Assembly: GCA_001725415.1 (NCBI GenBank)
Contig: MEGH01000001.1
Coordinates: forward strand, 124,001-188,000
Source of the DNA: Pseudonocardia sp. SCN 73-27
GTDB lineage: Bacteria; Actinomycetota; Actinomycetes; Mycobacteriales; Pseudonocardiaceae
Length of the DNA stretch: 64,000 nt
Direction of reading: 5' to 3'
The position numbers were made by a program, and so were the translations under genes. The notes under the pieces were generated by a model that saw only the letters and a program-made list of their open reading frames with translations, searched no databases and was not told the DNA's origin. Shown here one piece after another: positions 1 to 14,160 of the stretch. Positions within the stretch are counted from its first letter, which is position 1, and every line of letters starts with the position of its first letter.

Positions 1-72
1 GCTACGGCGACCACGCCGCATCGTCGTCGCGAACTCGTCCCGACGGGTGAGCCGGGCCCCGGCCGGCAGCAC
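1..72 (-). CDS. rnpA: Ribonuclease P protein component, N-terminal part only
   Basis: Protein subunit of RNase P, which removes the 5' leader of tRNA precursors. Only the first 24 codons lie in the window; they begin [20 protein letters not shown], the usual RnpA start (L..L....F), from a GTG at 72, and run off the left edge. It follows rpmH by 12 bp on the same strand, the standard rpmH-rnpA pair beside the origin. The identification rests on this short N-terminus plus the position. Confidence 0.8.
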   Translation of the reverse strand, partial: MLPAGARLTRRDEFATTMRRGRRS

Positions 73-84
73 TCCGCTGCCTGA

Positions 85-228
85 TCAGGCGGAGAGCTTG
101 TCGCGTCCCTTGCTGCGACGCGCAGCGAGGATCGCGCGGCCCGCGCGAGTGCGCATACGCAGCCGGAAACCGTGCTTGCGCGCCCGACGGCGGTTGTTCG
201 GCTGGAAGGTGCGCTTGCCCTTGCTCAC
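85..228 (-). CDS. rpmH: 50S ribosomal protein L34
   Basis: Structural protein of the large ribosomal subunit. The 47-residue product begins [20 protein letters not shown] and continues with the conserved [11 protein letters not shown] block; length and sequence match L34 fully. GTG start at 228, too short to stand out among longer frames. It is divergent from dnaA, as in most bacteria, and leads into rnpA. Confidence 0.97.
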   Translation of the reverse strand: MSKGKRTFQPNNRRRARKHGFRLRMRTRAGRAILAARRSKGRDKLSA

Positions 229-645
229 TGTCGGCTCTCCTGGTCGACGCCGGCCCTGCGAACAGGCGGCGTCGTGTCGCTATGGACGATGTCTCGGGTG
301 GTGCGGTGGTGCTCGGACAGGCCGACGAGCCCGTGGGCAGACGACCTCGCGAACGATCGGCGGCACGCAGAACGTGCCAGTCCTCGGACGCGGCTCGTTC
401 AAGGGTACGCAGCGCCCGAAGAGGGGGTCAAACCGCCCCCGCCGTCGGCTTCGTGCCGCGCGTGCAAGCCGACACGCCGAGGTGGACGAGGCAGGCCCGA
501 GGGCGCCTTGTGGCATCGGGCCGGGGGTTGTTACCTTCCCCCCTCACAGTTCGATCCGGGGGGATCGGGAACACCCGCTCCGAACACGCCGACGTGGGCC
601 CGCGAGACGCCCACGGTCGAATGCTGCGTACGGTCTGCGCACAAG

Positions 646-654
646 TGTGGATAA
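646..654 (-). promoter_or_regulatory. Perfect DnaA box upstream of dnaA
   Basis: TGTGGATAA, the complement of the consensus TTATCCACA, lies about 120 bp upstream of the dnaA start in the 545-bp rpmH-dnaA spacer (229-773). Such boxes near dnaA promoters usually serve autoregulation by DnaA; that role is inferred. I see no gene in the rest of the spacer. Confidence 0.7.
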
Positions 655-773
655 CTCTGGGGATCGACTGCGGGGACCCGACGGGTCTCCCGGCGTCCGG
701 TCGACAGCGGTCCGTCGTGCGCGAGGGACCGCCCCCGAAAGAACGGACGAGAGCTGCGGAGGGAGCAGGCCCG

Positions 774-2483
774 GTGACCGACCAGCCAGGGGATCTGGGA
801 AAGGTCTGGAACCGGGTCATCGCGGACCTGTCCGGCGCGTCCGGTGAGGCGGGGGCGGCGACGCTCTCGGCACAGCAGCGGGCCTTCCTCCGGCTGACCC
901 GCCCGCTCGGGCTCCTCGACGGCACCGCGCTCCTCGCCGCCCCGAGCGAGTTCGCCAAGGACGCGATCGAGCGCATCCTTCGCAAGCCGATCAGCGACGC
1001 CCTCGGCCGGCACCTCGGCGTGCAGGTGAACCTGGCCGTCGTCGTCGACGCCTCGGCCGCGTCCGGCGGCACCGAGGTCCCCGATCCGCCCGACCCGCGC
1101 ATCGCCGGCCGTGTCACCCCGGCCGGCGCCCTCGACCGGTCCGTCCCGCTCGCCGCCGACGTCGACCCCTCCGTCGAGGCGGACGCGCTGTCCCCCAACG
1201 GCAACGGTGTGGTCAACGGCCAGGACCTCGAGTCGCCGGCCGTCGCCGAGCGGGTCGACTTCGGCGCCGGACCGCTGCCCGAGGCACCCGGCGCACCGGA
1301 GGTCGACGGCGGTTTCGCCGACAACGGCCCCGTGGGCGGGTCGCTCGGCCGGATCGGCGGGGCCGGACCGCAGGGCGGCGACGGCCGTCCCGGCCAGGAC
1401 GGCTGGCCCACCTACTCCGCGCCCGCCCCCGACGCCGCGGCGCGCTCGCGGTCGATGCTGAACGAGAAGTACACCTTCGACACCTTCGTGATCGGCGCCT
1501 CCAACCGGTTCAGCCACGCCGCGTCCGTCGCCGTCGCCGAGGCGCCGGCGCGCGCCTACAACCCGTTGTTCATCTGGGGCGAGTCCGGGCTGGGCAAGAC
1601 CCACCTGCTGCACGCCGTGGGGCACTACGCGCAGCGGCTGTTCCCGGGGATGCGGGTGCGCTACGTCAGCACCGAGGAGTTCACGAACGACTTCATCAAC
1701 AGTCTTCGTGACGACCGCAAGGTCGCCTTCCAGCGCCGCTACCGCGACGTCGACGTCCTGCTCGTCGACGACATCCAGTTCCTGGAGGGCAAGGAAGGTA
1801 CGCAGGAGGAGTTCTTCCACACCTTCAACACCCTCCACAACTCCAACAAGCAGATCGTCGTCTCCTCCGACCGCCCGCCAAAGCGCCTCGAGACCCTCGA
1901 GGACCGCATGCGCACGCGGTTCGAGTGGGGCCTCATCACCGACATCCAGCCGCCCGAGCTCGAGACGCGCATCGCGATCCTGCGCAAGAAGGCGGCACAG
2001 GACCGGTTGGCCGTCCCCGGCGACGTGCTGGAGTTCATCGCCGCCCGCATCGAGCGCAACATCCGCGAGCTCGAGGGCGCGCTGATCCGGGTCACGGCGT
2101 TCGCGTCGCTGAACCGGCAGCCGGTCGACACCCAACTCGCCGAGATCGTGCTGCGCGACCTCATCGGCGACTCCGCCGCCTCGGAGATCACCGCGCCGAC
2201 GATCATGGCCGTCACGGCCGAGTTCTTCGACGTGACCATGGACGAGCTGTGCGGCCCGGGGAAGACGAAGGCACTCGCGCAGGCCCGTCAGATCGCGATG
2301 TATCTGTGCCGCGAGCTGACCGACCTGTCCCTGCCCCGGATCGGCCAGACCTTCGGCGGCCGCGACCACACCACGGTCATGCACGCCGACAAGAAGATCC
2401 GCAACGAGATCTCGCTGCGCCGCAAGACGTTCGAGCAGGTGCAGGAGCTGACGGCCCGCATCAAGCAGCGCGCCCGCCGCTGA
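774..2483 (+). CDS. dnaA: Chromosomal replication initiator protein DnaA
   Basis: AAA+ ATPase that binds DnaA boxes and opens oriC. The 569-residue product has an N-terminal domain I ([19 protein letters not shown]), a long low-complexity linker (about residues 95-225) rich in Pro, Gly, Ala and Asp as is typical of actinomycetes, Walker [10 protein letters not shown], Walker [10 protein letters not shown], and the C-terminal box-binding signature [15 protein letters not shown]. The GTG at 774 was chosen because GGAG precedes it and domain I begins there; the frame is open further upstream but without family similarity. Confidence 0.97.
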   Translation: MTDQPGDLGKVWNRVIADLSGASGEAGAATLSAQQRAFLRLTRPLGLLDGTALLAAPSEFAKDAIERILRKPISDALGRHLGVQVNLAVVVDASAASGGTEVPDPPDPRIAGRVTPAGALDRSVPLAADVDPSVEADALSPNGNGVVNGQDLESPAVAERVDFGAGPLPEAPGAPEVDGGFADNGPVGGSLGRIGGAGPQGGDGRPGQDGWPTYSAPAPDAAARSRSMLNEKYTFDTFVIGASNRFSHAASVAVAEAPARAYNPLFIWGESGLGKTHLLHAVGHYAQRLFPGMRVRYVSTEEFTNDFINSLRDDRKVAFQRRYRDVDVLLVDDIQFLEGKEGTQEEFFHTFNTLHNSNKQIVVSSDRPPKRLETLEDRMRTRFEWGLITDIQPPELETRIAILRKKAAQDRLAVPGDVLEFIAARIERNIRELEGALIRVTAFASLNRQPVDTQLAEIVLRDLIGDSAASEITAPTIMAVTAEFFDVTMDELCGPGKTKALAQARQIAMYLCRELTDLSLPRIGQTFGGRDHTTVMHADKKIRNEISLRRKTFEQVQELTARIKQRARR

Positions 2484-2551
2484 TCTCCTACCGACGACGG
2501 TCGTTGCGCCCCAACGCATCCGCCCGAACCTGTGCTGCCGTCGTCGGTGTC

Positions 2552-2604
2552 CGAACGAACGGCACAGTGCGGCAGTTCAGTCGCGCGACTGTGCCGTTCG
2601 TTCG
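2552..2604. repeat. 17-bp perfect inverted repeat after dnaA
   Basis: CGAACGAACGGCACAGT at 2552-2568 and its exact complement ACTGTGCCGTTCGTTCG at 2588-2604 are separated by 19 nt, 69 bp past the dnaA stop. It could be a factor-independent-like terminator (no T tract follows) or a cruciform at the edge of oriC. The structure is directly visible; the role is not. Confidence 0.75.
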
Positions 2605-2761
2605 CCGAGGAGCCGGTGCGGCGGGTGTCGCAAGCCCGCGACGCCGAGCAGGTCGCCGGAGCGCGCCCTCAGATCTCGGGACACGTTCGACGGTCGGAGC
2701 GACGTCGAACGTTCCGGCAGCGCGGGTCGAGCGCTCCCGTCGGTCTCGACGGCCGCCGGCC

Positions 2762-3022
2762 CCGAGAGCCCGCTGCCCGTCCGAGAGCCCGCTGCCCGTC
2801 CCACGAGCCCGCGGCCGACCGAGTCCGCGGACCCGAGGGCCAGCCGATCCGCGAGCCAGCCGATCCGCGAGCCGGCCGGCGGTTCGAGAGATCGCCGCCG
2901 ACCCGGGGCGCGGGGACACGCGACTGCAGCCGCCGACCGCGGCCGGGTCCGAGCCCGCAGCGCCGCCCACCTCCTCGCGCGCGGGCGGCTTCCGGCGGGC
3001 GGCTCCCGGCGGGCGGCTCCCG
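2762..3022. repeat. Three unrelated short tandem repeats in the dnaA-dnaN spacer
   Basis: Within 260 bp there are a 19-bp unit twice (2762-2799, CCGAGAGCCCGCTGCCCGT), a 16-bp unit twice (2841-2872, CAGCCGATCCGCGAGC) and a 14-bp unit three times (2981-3022, GCGGGCGGCTYCCG). All are GC-rich and unrelated to DnaA boxes. They account for part of the length of this 1.4-kb spacer; no gene is visible in it. Confidence 0.75.
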
Positions 3023-3388
3023 GCCCGCAACCTCACGGTCGTCCGCGCCGCGACGGCACACCAACGAAGTTGCGCGCAGGTCCTGTCCGGCCCGGGCGCA
3101 GCATCGTGAGAAGAGCCGATGCCGCCGACCGGTGGCCTCTCACACTTCTCGGTGGTACCGGTCGTCTCTGCGTGTCGCTCCGGGCTGAACCGCTCGCCGT
3201 CGGCTAGGCCACGTTCGGCGCAAGCGGGGATCGCGAGGGCGTGTCCGTCGCACCCCTCTTCGTCACGCTCCGTTGACTGTCGTGTGCCTCGCGGGACAAG
3301 AGTGGGTTCCGCCGCAGTCCTCGCGCCCGCCGCGACCGGGACGACCGGTCGCACAGCGTCGGCGCACGACCACTTTTTCACCCACATC

Positions 3389-3660
3389 TGGGGACAACTC
3401 TGTGGATTGACGGCCGGAGGCCCGTGGATCGTTGCCCTCGGATCCGTGGACAACTCGTGTGGACGCCGGGGATGGATCCGGGACAACGGGGGTCGGGCGG
3501 AGGTTGTCCACGGCCGGCGGCCGCCCTCCACCGGCCGTCCCCGGGTGACGTCCCCATCGCGCCGCACCGTGCGACCTGCGGCGATGGCGCCCATCCACAT
3601 CATCCACAGGCCCTATTGCTGTTGCTGGATCTCTCTCTTGAGAAATACACAAGAAGAGAA
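3389..3660. other. oriC: Replication origin oriC, DnaA-box cluster
   Basis: The dnaN-proximal third of the spacer carries near-consensus DnaA boxes in both orientations: TGGGGACAA (3389), TGTGGATTG (3401), CGTGGACAA (3445), TGTGGACGC (3458), TTGTCCACG (3504), and two abutting boxes CCATCCACA and TCATCCACA (3591 and 3600). A locally AT-richer stretch follows (about 3615-3660) and could be the unwinding element. The position between dnaA and dnaN is the actinobacterial norm. Box positions are seen; exact origin limits are inferred. Confidence 0.85.
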
Positions 3661-3909
3661 GGGCGGTGGATGGGGGAGCGTCCGGTCGGCACGAGGAGGT
3701 GCCGGGAAGGGCGGACGGCCCGGCGTGACACCGGCGCCGCGGAGGCTCTACGGTGGTCCGGCCGACCTGGTCCTCCCCGGCTGTCGTCCGCGTCCCGACT
3801 TCGTCCCGTTCGCGTCCGGCTCCGTCCGTCAGGTCGGCACGTTGCTCGTCTCCGGGTGCCTGGCCATCCGGTCGCAGTCTCGTGGCCGTCGGTGAAAGGT
3901 CCTCACGTC

Positions 3910-5055
3910 ATGAAGTTCCGGGTCGAACGCGACGTCCTGGCCGATGCCGCGGCGTGGGTCGCGCGCAGCCTGCCCGCACGGCCGCCGGTCCCGGTCCTGG
4001 GCGGTGTCCTCATCCAGGGCGGAGGGGACCCGGGCGCGGAGACGTTGACGGTGTCGGGTTTCGACTACGAGACCTCGGCCCGGGTGGAGCTGGACGCGAC
4101 GATCGGCGATCCGGGTCAGGTCCTGGTGTCGGGCCGGCTGCTCGCGGACATCACGCGGGCGTTGCCCCCCAAGCCGGTGGACCTGGTGGTCGACGGGGCG
4201 CGCGCGACGATCAACTGCGGCAGCAGCCGGTTCAGCCTGCCGACGATGCCGGTCGAGGACTATCCGCAGCTGCCGGCGATGCCGCAGCGGGCGGGTTCGG
4301 TGCAGGCCGACAAACTGGCGGCGGCGGTGGCGCAGGTCGCGGTGGCGGCGGGTCGCGACGACACGCTGCCGATGCTGACGGGTGTGCGGCTGGAGATCGA
4401 AGGAACGCGGCTGACGCTGGCGGCGACCGACCGGTTCCGGCTGGCGGTCCGCGAGCTCGACTGGGAGCCCGAGGACGCGTCGGTGTCCACGGCGGTGCTG
4501 ATCCCGGCACGGACGCTCGCCGAGGTCGCGAAGACGTTGTCGGGTGCGGGGACCGTCGAGATCGCCTTGTCGGCGGGCGACGGGATGCTCGGCCTGACGG
4601 GCAACGGCCGCCGGGCGACGACGCGGCTGCTCGACGCGGAGTTCCCGCGGTTCCGGCAGCTGATCCCGGCGGAGAGCACGACAGCGGCCGAGATCGAGGT
4701 GTCGGTGCTGGTCGAGGCGATCAAGCGTGTCGCGCTGGTCGCCGACCGGGTCGCGCAGATCCGGCTGGAGTTCGGCGAGGACGGGCTGCGGCTGGCCGCG
4801 GGCGGCGACGACGTGGGCAGCGCCGAGGAGGAGATCCCCTGCATCCTCACGGGCGAGGGGCTGACCATCGCGTTCAACCCGTCGTACCTGCTGGATGCGT
4901 TGGGCGCCTTGCACACCGAGCGCACACAGCTGACCTTCACGACGCCGAACCGGCCTGCGCTGGTGCGTCCGGTGGTGGCATCGTCGGGTGGCGACGCGCC
5001 GGCCGACGAGAGCGGTTACCTGCACCTGCTGATGCCGGTGCGGCTGCCCGGCTGA
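3910..5055 (+). CDS. dnaN: DNA polymerase III beta subunit (sliding clamp)
   Basis: Forms the ring that tethers DNA polymerase III to DNA. The 381-residue product begins [20 protein letters not shown] and has the three-domain clamp layout, ending in the conserved LLMPVRLPG tail (M-P-x-R near the C-terminus). ATG at 3910 is preceded by GAAAGG. The frame is open far upstream into oriC, but similarity begins at this ATG. recF follows after 65 bp. Confidence 0.97.
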   Translation: MKFRVERDVLADAAAWVARSLPARPPVPVLGGVLIQGGGDPGAETLTVSGFDYETSARVELDATIGDPGQVLVSGRLLADITRALPPKPVDLVVDGARATINCGSSRFSLPTMPVEDYPQLPAMPQRAGSVQADKLAAAVAQVAVAAGRDDTLPMLTGVRLEIEGTRLTLAATDRFRLAVRELDWEPEDASVSTAVLIPARTLAEVAKTLSGAGTVEIALSAGDGMLGLTGNGRRATTRLLDAEFPRFRQLIPAESTTAAEIEVSVLVEAIKRVALVADRVAQIRLEFGEDGLRLAAGGDDVGSAEEEIPCILTGEGLTIAFNPSYLLDALGALHTERTQLTFTTPNRPALVRPVVASSGGDAPADESGYLHLLMPVRLPG

Positions 5056-5120
5056 TCCGGTGACCGTCGGTCCCCCTCGTTAGTCTGGCGGGGTTCCACG
5101 CACGCGATCGACGGGAGCCC

Positions 5121-6266
5121 GTGGTGCATCTGCGGCGGCTGGCCGTCACCGACTTCCGTTCGTGGGAGCAGGCCGATCTGGAGCTCGACCCGGGGGTCAC
5201 GGTCCTCGTGGGGTCGAACGGGGTCGGGAAGACGAACCTGGCCGAGGCGATCGGCTACATCGCGACGCTGGGCTCGCACCGGGTGTCCACGGATGCGCCG
5301 CTGATCCGGCGTGGTGCGGCGCGGGCGGTGGTGCGCGGCGTCGTGGTGAACCAGGGCCGTGAGCTGGCCGTGGAGCTGGAGATCACGGCGGGCAAGGCCA
5401 ACCGGGCGCGGGTGAACCGGGCGCCGGTGCCGCGCACGCGTGACGTGCTGGGCATCCTGCGCACGGTGCTGTTCGCGCCGGAGGACCTGGCGCTGGTGCG
5501 CGGTGACCCGGGGGAGCGGCGCCGGTTCCTCGACGACCTGCTGGTGGCCCGCTACCCGCGTTTCGCGGGGGTCCGGGCCGACTACGAGCGGGTGCTGCGG
5601 CAGCGGTCCGCCCTGTTGAAGACGGCGCGTTCGGGCGGTGATCTGCGCACGCTCGACGTGTGGGACGGGCACCTGGCCCGGCACGGCGCCGAGCTGTTGG
5701 CGGGCCGGCTCGACCTGGTCGCGGGGCTGGCGCCGCCCGCGGTGGCGGCGTTCGCCGATGTGGCTCCGTCGTCGGATCCTGCTGCGCTGCGGTACCGGTC
5801 GAGCCTCGACGGGGAGCTGGTCGCGGATGCGGCGGTGCTCGAGGAGGGACTGCTGGAGGCGTTGGGCCGGGTCCGCAAGCAGGAGGTGGAGCGCGGGGTG
5901 TGCCTGGTGGGCCCGCACCGCGACGAGCTGGAGATCCGGCTGGGCGAGGGCCCGGCCAAGGGGTATGCGAGCCACGGTGAGTCGTGGGCGCTGGCGCTGG
6001 CGTTGCGTCTGGGGTCGTACCGGCTGCTGCAGAGCGACGACGTCGAGCCGGTCCTGGTCCTCGACGACGTGTTCGCGGAGCTGGACGCGCGGCGGCGCCG
6101 TGCGTTGGCTGCGGTCGCCGCACAGGCGGAGCAGGTCGTCGTGACGGCGGCGGTCGCGGAGGACGTCCCGGAGGAGCTCGGGGGTGTCCGGATCGCGGTG
6201 AGTGGTGGGAAGGCCGTCCGCACATCGGCGGTTCCAGCCGACGATCAGCGGGTGGCGACGACATGA
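5121..6266 (+). CDS. recF: DNA replication and repair protein RecF
   Basis: SMC-like ATPase that loads RecA at gapped DNA. The 381-residue product has Walker [10 protein letters not shown] near residue 33, a signature region ([15 protein letters not shown]) and Walker [13 protein letters not shown]. Start is one of two adjacent GTG codons (5121 or 5124); GGGAG at about 5113 fits 5124 slightly better. It follows dnaN directly, without the gnd gene found between them in some actinomycetes. Confidence 0.95.
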   Translation: MVHLRRLAVTDFRSWEQADLELDPGVTVLVGSNGVGKTNLAEAIGYIATLGSHRVSTDAPLIRRGAARAVVRGVVVNQGRELAVELEITAGKANRARVNRAPVPRTRDVLGILRTVLFAPEDLALVRGDPGERRRFLDDLLVARYPRFAGVRADYERVLRQRSALLKTARSGGDLRTLDVWDGHLARHGAELLAGRLDLVAGLAPPAVAAFADVAPSSDPAALRYRSSLDGELVADAAVLEEGLLEALGRVRKQEVERGVCLVGPHRDELEIRLGEGPAKGYASHGESWALALALRLGSYRLLQSDDVEPVLVLDDVFAELDARRRRALAAVAAQAEQVVVTAAVAEDVPEELGGVRIAVSGGKAVRTSAVPADDQRVATT

Positions 6267-6314
6267 CCTGCGCCGGAACGATCCGTTCCCGAGGGGCCGT
6301 TCAGGGCGCCACCC

Positions 6315-6344
6315 TGTGGACAACACTGTGGATACTGTGGATAA
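6315..6344 (-). promoter_or_regulatory. Three clustered DnaA boxes between recF and the DUF721 gene
   Basis: TGTGGACAA (6315-6323), TGTGGATAC (6327-6335) and TGTGGATAA (6336-6344) lie in the same orientation, the last two abutting. Two match DnaA-box consensus exactly and one has a single change. They sit in the recF-DUF721 gap (6267-6408), about 2.7 kb from the main cluster. Likely a DnaA-regulated promoter or an auxiliary DnaA-binding locus. Confidence 0.7.
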
Positions 6345-6408
6345 CTCGAGTGGATCTGGTGACAGCTCCCGGGAACCACCGCCCGTCGACGGGAAGGCGC
6401 CGCCGATC

Positions 6409-7014
6409 GTGAGTGACGACGACCACTCTGTCCCCACCCCTGGGGACAACGGGGGTCCGGCCGCTCGTCGCGGCGGGGCGCGCGATGGTGTGGGGACGGA
6501 CGGTCTGCGCGGTCCGGACCTGGCACGTGAGGCGTTGCGGGCGGCCCGGGAGGCGTCGGCGCAGCGGGCGTCGGAGCGTGCGGCGTCGGGGGAGCCGCGC
6601 CGGCGGCGGGCCGGTGGCCGGGGGAACCGGCGTCGCTGGTCGGGCCCGGGTCCTGACGACCGGGACCCCCAGCCGTTCGGGAAGATGCTGTCGCGGGTGT
6701 CGATGGACCGCGGCTGGTCGCCGCGGCTGACCGACGCGACGGTCCTCGGGCGCTGGCCGCAGCTGGTGGGCCCGGACATCGCCGACCACTGCACGCCGGT
6801 GTCGTTGCGCGACGGCGAGCTGACGTTGCAGGCGGAGTCGACGGCGTGGGCGACGCAGCTGCGGACGTTGCAGCGCCAGCTGCTGGCGCGGCTCGCGGCT
6901 GCGGTGGGCGACGGTGTGGTGCGCCGGATCCGGGTTGTCGGGCCGTCGGCGCCGAGCTGGCGGCACGGGCCGCGGCACGTGCGTGGCCGGGGTCCGCGCG
7001 ACACGTACGGATGA
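6409..7014 (+). CDS. DUF721 domain protein, RecF-GyrB intergenic gene
   Basis: About 201 residues. The conserved DciA/DUF721-type part lies in the C-terminal half ([20 protein letters not shown] to [19 protein letters not shown]), after a basic low-complexity N-terminus. This family sits between recF and gyrB in most actinobacteria; DciA relatives help load the replicative helicase, a role only inferred here. GTG at 6409 (GGGAAGG upstream) starts [16 protein letters not shown]. Longer starts at 6316 or 6202 would place the DnaA boxes or the recF tail inside the gene and look less likely. Confidence 0.8.
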   Translation: MSDDDHSVPTPGDNGGPAARRGGARDGVGTDGLRGPDLAREALRAAREASAQRASERAASGEPRRRRAGGRGNRRRWSGPGPDDRDPQPFGKMLSRVSMDRGWSPRLTDATVLGRWPQLVGPDIADHCTPVSLRDGELTLQAESTAWATQLRTLQRQLLARLAAAVGDGVVRRIRVVGPSAPSWRHGPRHVRGRGPRDTYG

Positions 7015-9345
<2,331 letters not shown>

Positions 9346-9388
9346 TCCACACACATGTCCTAGACGCACGTATGGATAAGAGGAACTC

Positions 9389-11908
<2,520 letters not shown>

Positions 11909-11966
11909 CCCCTGCAGCGATGATCGAGCTGGTCACCGTGCCGAGCACCGAGGAGAGCGCCACCTC

Positions 11967-12986
11967 GTGAGCGAGAACAGCAAGCAGGCCGACGAGAGCG
12001 GTCGCGTCGCCACCGGCGACGCGGCCGCCCCCGCCACCGGGTCCGACGCCGCTCCCACGGCGGACACGGCCGGCAACGGGACGGCGGCCGGTTCCCCGGC
12101 GGCCGGGTCGCCGTCGCCGACCGCGCCTGCCGCACCGTCGTCCGGGTCGCCCCGGTCGTCGTCGGGGGGCAACGGTGCGGAGCCGGCGGCGCCCGCCGTC
12201 GACCCGGCCGACGCACCCACCGAGGTCCGGCCCGCGGTGCGCAACGGCAACGGGGCGGTCGACGTGACCAAACCCGCCGCGACGCAGGCGGTGCCGGGCA
12301 ACGGGAAGCCCAGCCCCACCGCCCGCCCGGTGCCGACGCCCCGGCCGGCCGAGGACACCGTCCACATCGCCCCGGCCGACACCGCCGGTGCCCCGGTCGA
12401 CGGTCAGGGCGTCCCCGCGCCCGGGCCGCACGCCGAGACCCCGCCGCCGTGGCAGCGCATGCCCGGGTCGGAACCGGTCGCGGCCGCACAGGCCCCGGTC
12501 GCCGACAACCCGCCCGTCGCCGGTGGACTCTTCGACGGCCCCACCGCCTACCTGGACCCCGCCGAGGCCCGCACCGCCGAACACCAGGGTCCCGGCGCGC
12601 CCGCCATGACCGCCGCACCCCGGCGGCCGCGGCAGGCGGCACTGCAGCTCAAGCGTCTCGACCCCTGGTCGGTGCTCAAGCTGGCCCTCGTCCTGGCGGT
12701 CGTCATCTTCTTCATCTGGATGGTCGCGGTCGGGGTGCTCTACGGCGTCCTCGACGGCATGGGCGTCTGGGACCGCCTCAACGGCACCTACAACGACCTC
12801 GTCTCCGGTGAGACCCAGAGCGGCAGCGCCCTCATCAGCGCCGGTCGCGTCTTCGGCATCGCCGCCGTCATCGGGGCGATCAACAGCCTGCTGTTCGCCG
12901 TCGCCATGACGATCGGTGCCTTCGTCTACAACGTCTCCGCCGACCTCGTCGGCGGGGTCGAGGTCACGCTCTCCGAGCGGGACTGA
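11967..12986 (+). CDS. DUF3566 membrane protein downstream of gyrA
   Basis: 339 residues. The first ~220 are a low-complexity Ala/Pro/Gly/Ser-rich cytoplasmic region. The C-terminal DUF3566 domain begins at QLKRLDPWSVLKLALVLAVV, with two transmembrane segments (VLAVVIFFIWMVAVGVLYGVL and AAVIGAINSLLFAVAMTIGAF) joined by a loop. Actinobacteria carry this gene directly after gyrA. Its function is unknown; in mycobacteria the homologue (CwsA region/Rv0007 type) is linked to envelope and cell-shape processes. GTG at 11967 is preceded by GGAG. Confidence 0.85.
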   Translation: MSENSKQADESGRVATGDAAAPATGSDAAPTADTAGNGTAAGSPAAGSPSPTAPAAPSSGSPRSSSGGNGAEPAAPAVDPADAPTEVRPAVRNGNGAVDVTKPAATQAVPGNGKPSPTARPVPTPRPAEDTVHIAPADTAGAPVDGQGVPAPGPHAETPPPWQRMPGSEPVAAAQAPVADNPPVAGGLFDGPTAYLDPAEARTAEHQGPGAPAMTAAPRRPRQAALQLKRLDPWSVLKLALVLAVVIFFIWMVAVGVLYGVLDGMGVWDRLNGTYNDLVSGETQSGSALISAGRVFGIAAVIGAINSLLFAVAMTIGAFVYNVSADLVGGVEVTLSERD

Positions 12987-13002
12987 CCTGCGACGATCGC
13001 CT

Positions 13003-13031
13003 CCGCACCCGGCTCGACCGGGCCGGTGCGG
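13003..13031. terminator. Possible terminator hairpin before tRNA-Ile
   Basis: CCGCACC (13003-13009) pairs with GGTGCGG (13025-13031), extended by a further GG/CC pair with a bulge. It sits 17 bp past the DUF3566 stop and upstream of the tRNA. No T tract follows, which is common in high-GC actinomycetes. Confidence 0.4.
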
Positions 13032-13071
13032 GGGTGCTGGTGGGGCTGCTGTAATGTCGTCCTCGCCGCAG

Positions 13072-13145
13072 GGGCCTATAGCTCAGTTGGTTAGAGCGCG
13101 TCGCTGATAACGACGAGGTCGCTGGTTCAAATCCAGCTAGGCCCA
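13072..13145 (+). tRNA. ileT: tRNA-Ile (GAT anticodon)
   Basis: 74 nt without encoded CCA. The acceptor arms GGGCCTA and TAGGCCC pair fully, the D arm GCTCAGTTGGTTAGAGC is standard, the anticodon loop CTGATAA contains GAT, and the T arm is GCTGG-TTCAAAT-CCAGC. The position after gyrA-DUF3566 is conserved in actinobacteria. Confidence 0.97.
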
Positions 13146-13192
13146 CTCTCACGGTTTCCGGTCACACATCTCCCGTCGAGGACGTGATCTCG

Positions 13193-13306
13193 TTGAAGAA
13201 GTTCATCGCCCTGGCCGTCGTCGCCGCCGGTGCCACCCTGCTCGTCGTCGCCAAGCTCCGTGGGCGCGACGAGGAGGACCTCTGGCACGAGGCCACCACT
13301 CGCTGA
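13193..13306 (+). CDS. DLW-39 family small membrane protein
   Basis: A 37-residue protein between the two tRNA genes: a hydrophobic N-terminal segment (MKKFIALAVVAAGATLLVV) then KLRGRDEEDLWHEATTR with the family's DLW motif. Actinobacteria keep such a ~39-residue protein exactly here, between tRNA-Ile and tRNA-Ala. TTG at 13193 has GAGG 11 nt upstream. An in-frame GTG at 13184 (three residues longer) is only 2 nt from that GAGG and so less likely. Single membrane anchor predicted; function unknown. Confidence 0.85.
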   Translation: MKKFIALAVVAAGATLLVVAKLRGRDEEDLWHEATTR

Positions 13307-13340
13307 CCACCCGAGCGGGGTACCGTCGTCCCTGCGCCTC

Positions 13341-13413
13341 GGGGACGTAGCTCAATTGGCAGAGCACCGCCTTTGCAAGGCGGGGGTTAGGGGTTCGATT
13401 CCCCTCGTCTCCA
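13341..13413 (+). tRNA. alaT: tRNA-Ala (TGC anticodon)
   Basis: 73 nt without CCA. The acceptor GGGGACG pairs with CGTCTCC (one G-T pair), the anticodon loop TTTGCAA contains TGC, and the T arm is GGGG-TTCGATT-CCCC. A tyrosine-integrase remnant begins 92 bp downstream, so the 3' half of this tRNA gene is the probable attachment site of a lost integrated element. I found no second copy of the tRNA 3' end in the window. Confidence 0.97.
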
Positions 13414-13505
13414 CTACCGCTGACCTGCGAAAACGTGTAGGCCGCGCAAGCGGCTCCCGGTGACGTGACGCAAAGTGTGCCACGAACGCCGTAGCTTCCC
13501 GCCCC

Positions 13506-14021
13506 ATGGCGAAGGCGATCAATCCGCGGAAGCGTCAGCAGGGAAGCGTCGACGAGCTGCCGAGCGGCGCTCTGCGCGTGCGCGTCTACACGGGCGTCGA
13601 CCCGATCACGAAGCGCCGGTACGACCTCGTCGAGGTGGTCGCGCCCGGCCCGAAGGCATGGGACCGGGCCGAGGAGATCCGCCTGTGCTTCGTGGCCGAG
13701 GTCAAGCAGCGCCGCAGTCCGCGGACGACGGTCACCATCGACCAGCTGCTCGACCGCTACCTGGACCAGCACCAGTGCGGCAAGCGGACGGTCACCGGGT
13801 ATCGCGAGTGCGTCGACAAGCACGTCCGGCCCTTCATCGGTGACCGGAAGGTCTGGAGCATCGACGCCGACGTCCTGGACTCCCTCTACGCGGAGCTCGG
13901 ACGGTGCCGAGACACTGCACGACGCGGCGGGGGACAGACCACCAGACCCCGCGCCCGCACGACTGCGACGACCGTTGCCGACCGCAAGTGCCGGGGGGAA
14001 CGCGGCGGGCTCGACGACTGA
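13506..14021 (+). pseudogene. Tyrosine integrase, truncated and frameshifted
   Basis: The first ~135 residues match actinomycete element integrases: the N-terminal strand region (LPSGALRVRVYTGVDPITKRRYD) and a SAM-like core-binding domain (TTVTIDQLLDRYLDQH ... TGYRECVDKHVRPFIGDRKV). After LYAELGRCRD the frame degenerates, but another frame there reads RPHDCDDRCRPQ, resembling the Cys-rich segment that normally follows in such integrases, so small indels are present. The catalytic domain (R...HxxR...Y) is absent, so it cannot recombine. Its place just after tRNA-Ala marks a former integration site. Confidence 0.75.
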
Positions 14022-14160
14022 TCCGACGTCGCCGCAGCATGGCCCATTCAGGCGAGTAGGCCTACGACGCTGACCTTCGGGACCGAGGACCCTTCGCGAC
14101 TGCGCCGGTGGGCATGACCATGTCGGAGCTGCGTATGTCTCGCCCCGAGGAGTGTGACCG

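Noticed and set aside
2762-3022. CRISPR array
   Set aside because: The repeats are direct tandem copies with no spacers, and units differ from block to block. No cas genes are present in the window.
6202-6408. Longer N-terminus for the DUF721 protein
   Set aside because: It would overlap recF and translate the three DnaA boxes; a good Shine-Dalgarno sequence and a sensible family start are found at 6409.
13230-13463. 77-codon frame containing DVAQLAEHRLCKAGVRGSIP
   Set aside because: This is the well-known false protein obtained by translating a tRNA gene; it lies over tRNA-Ala. The minus-strand frame with GNRTPNPRLAKAVLCQLSYV is the same artefact.
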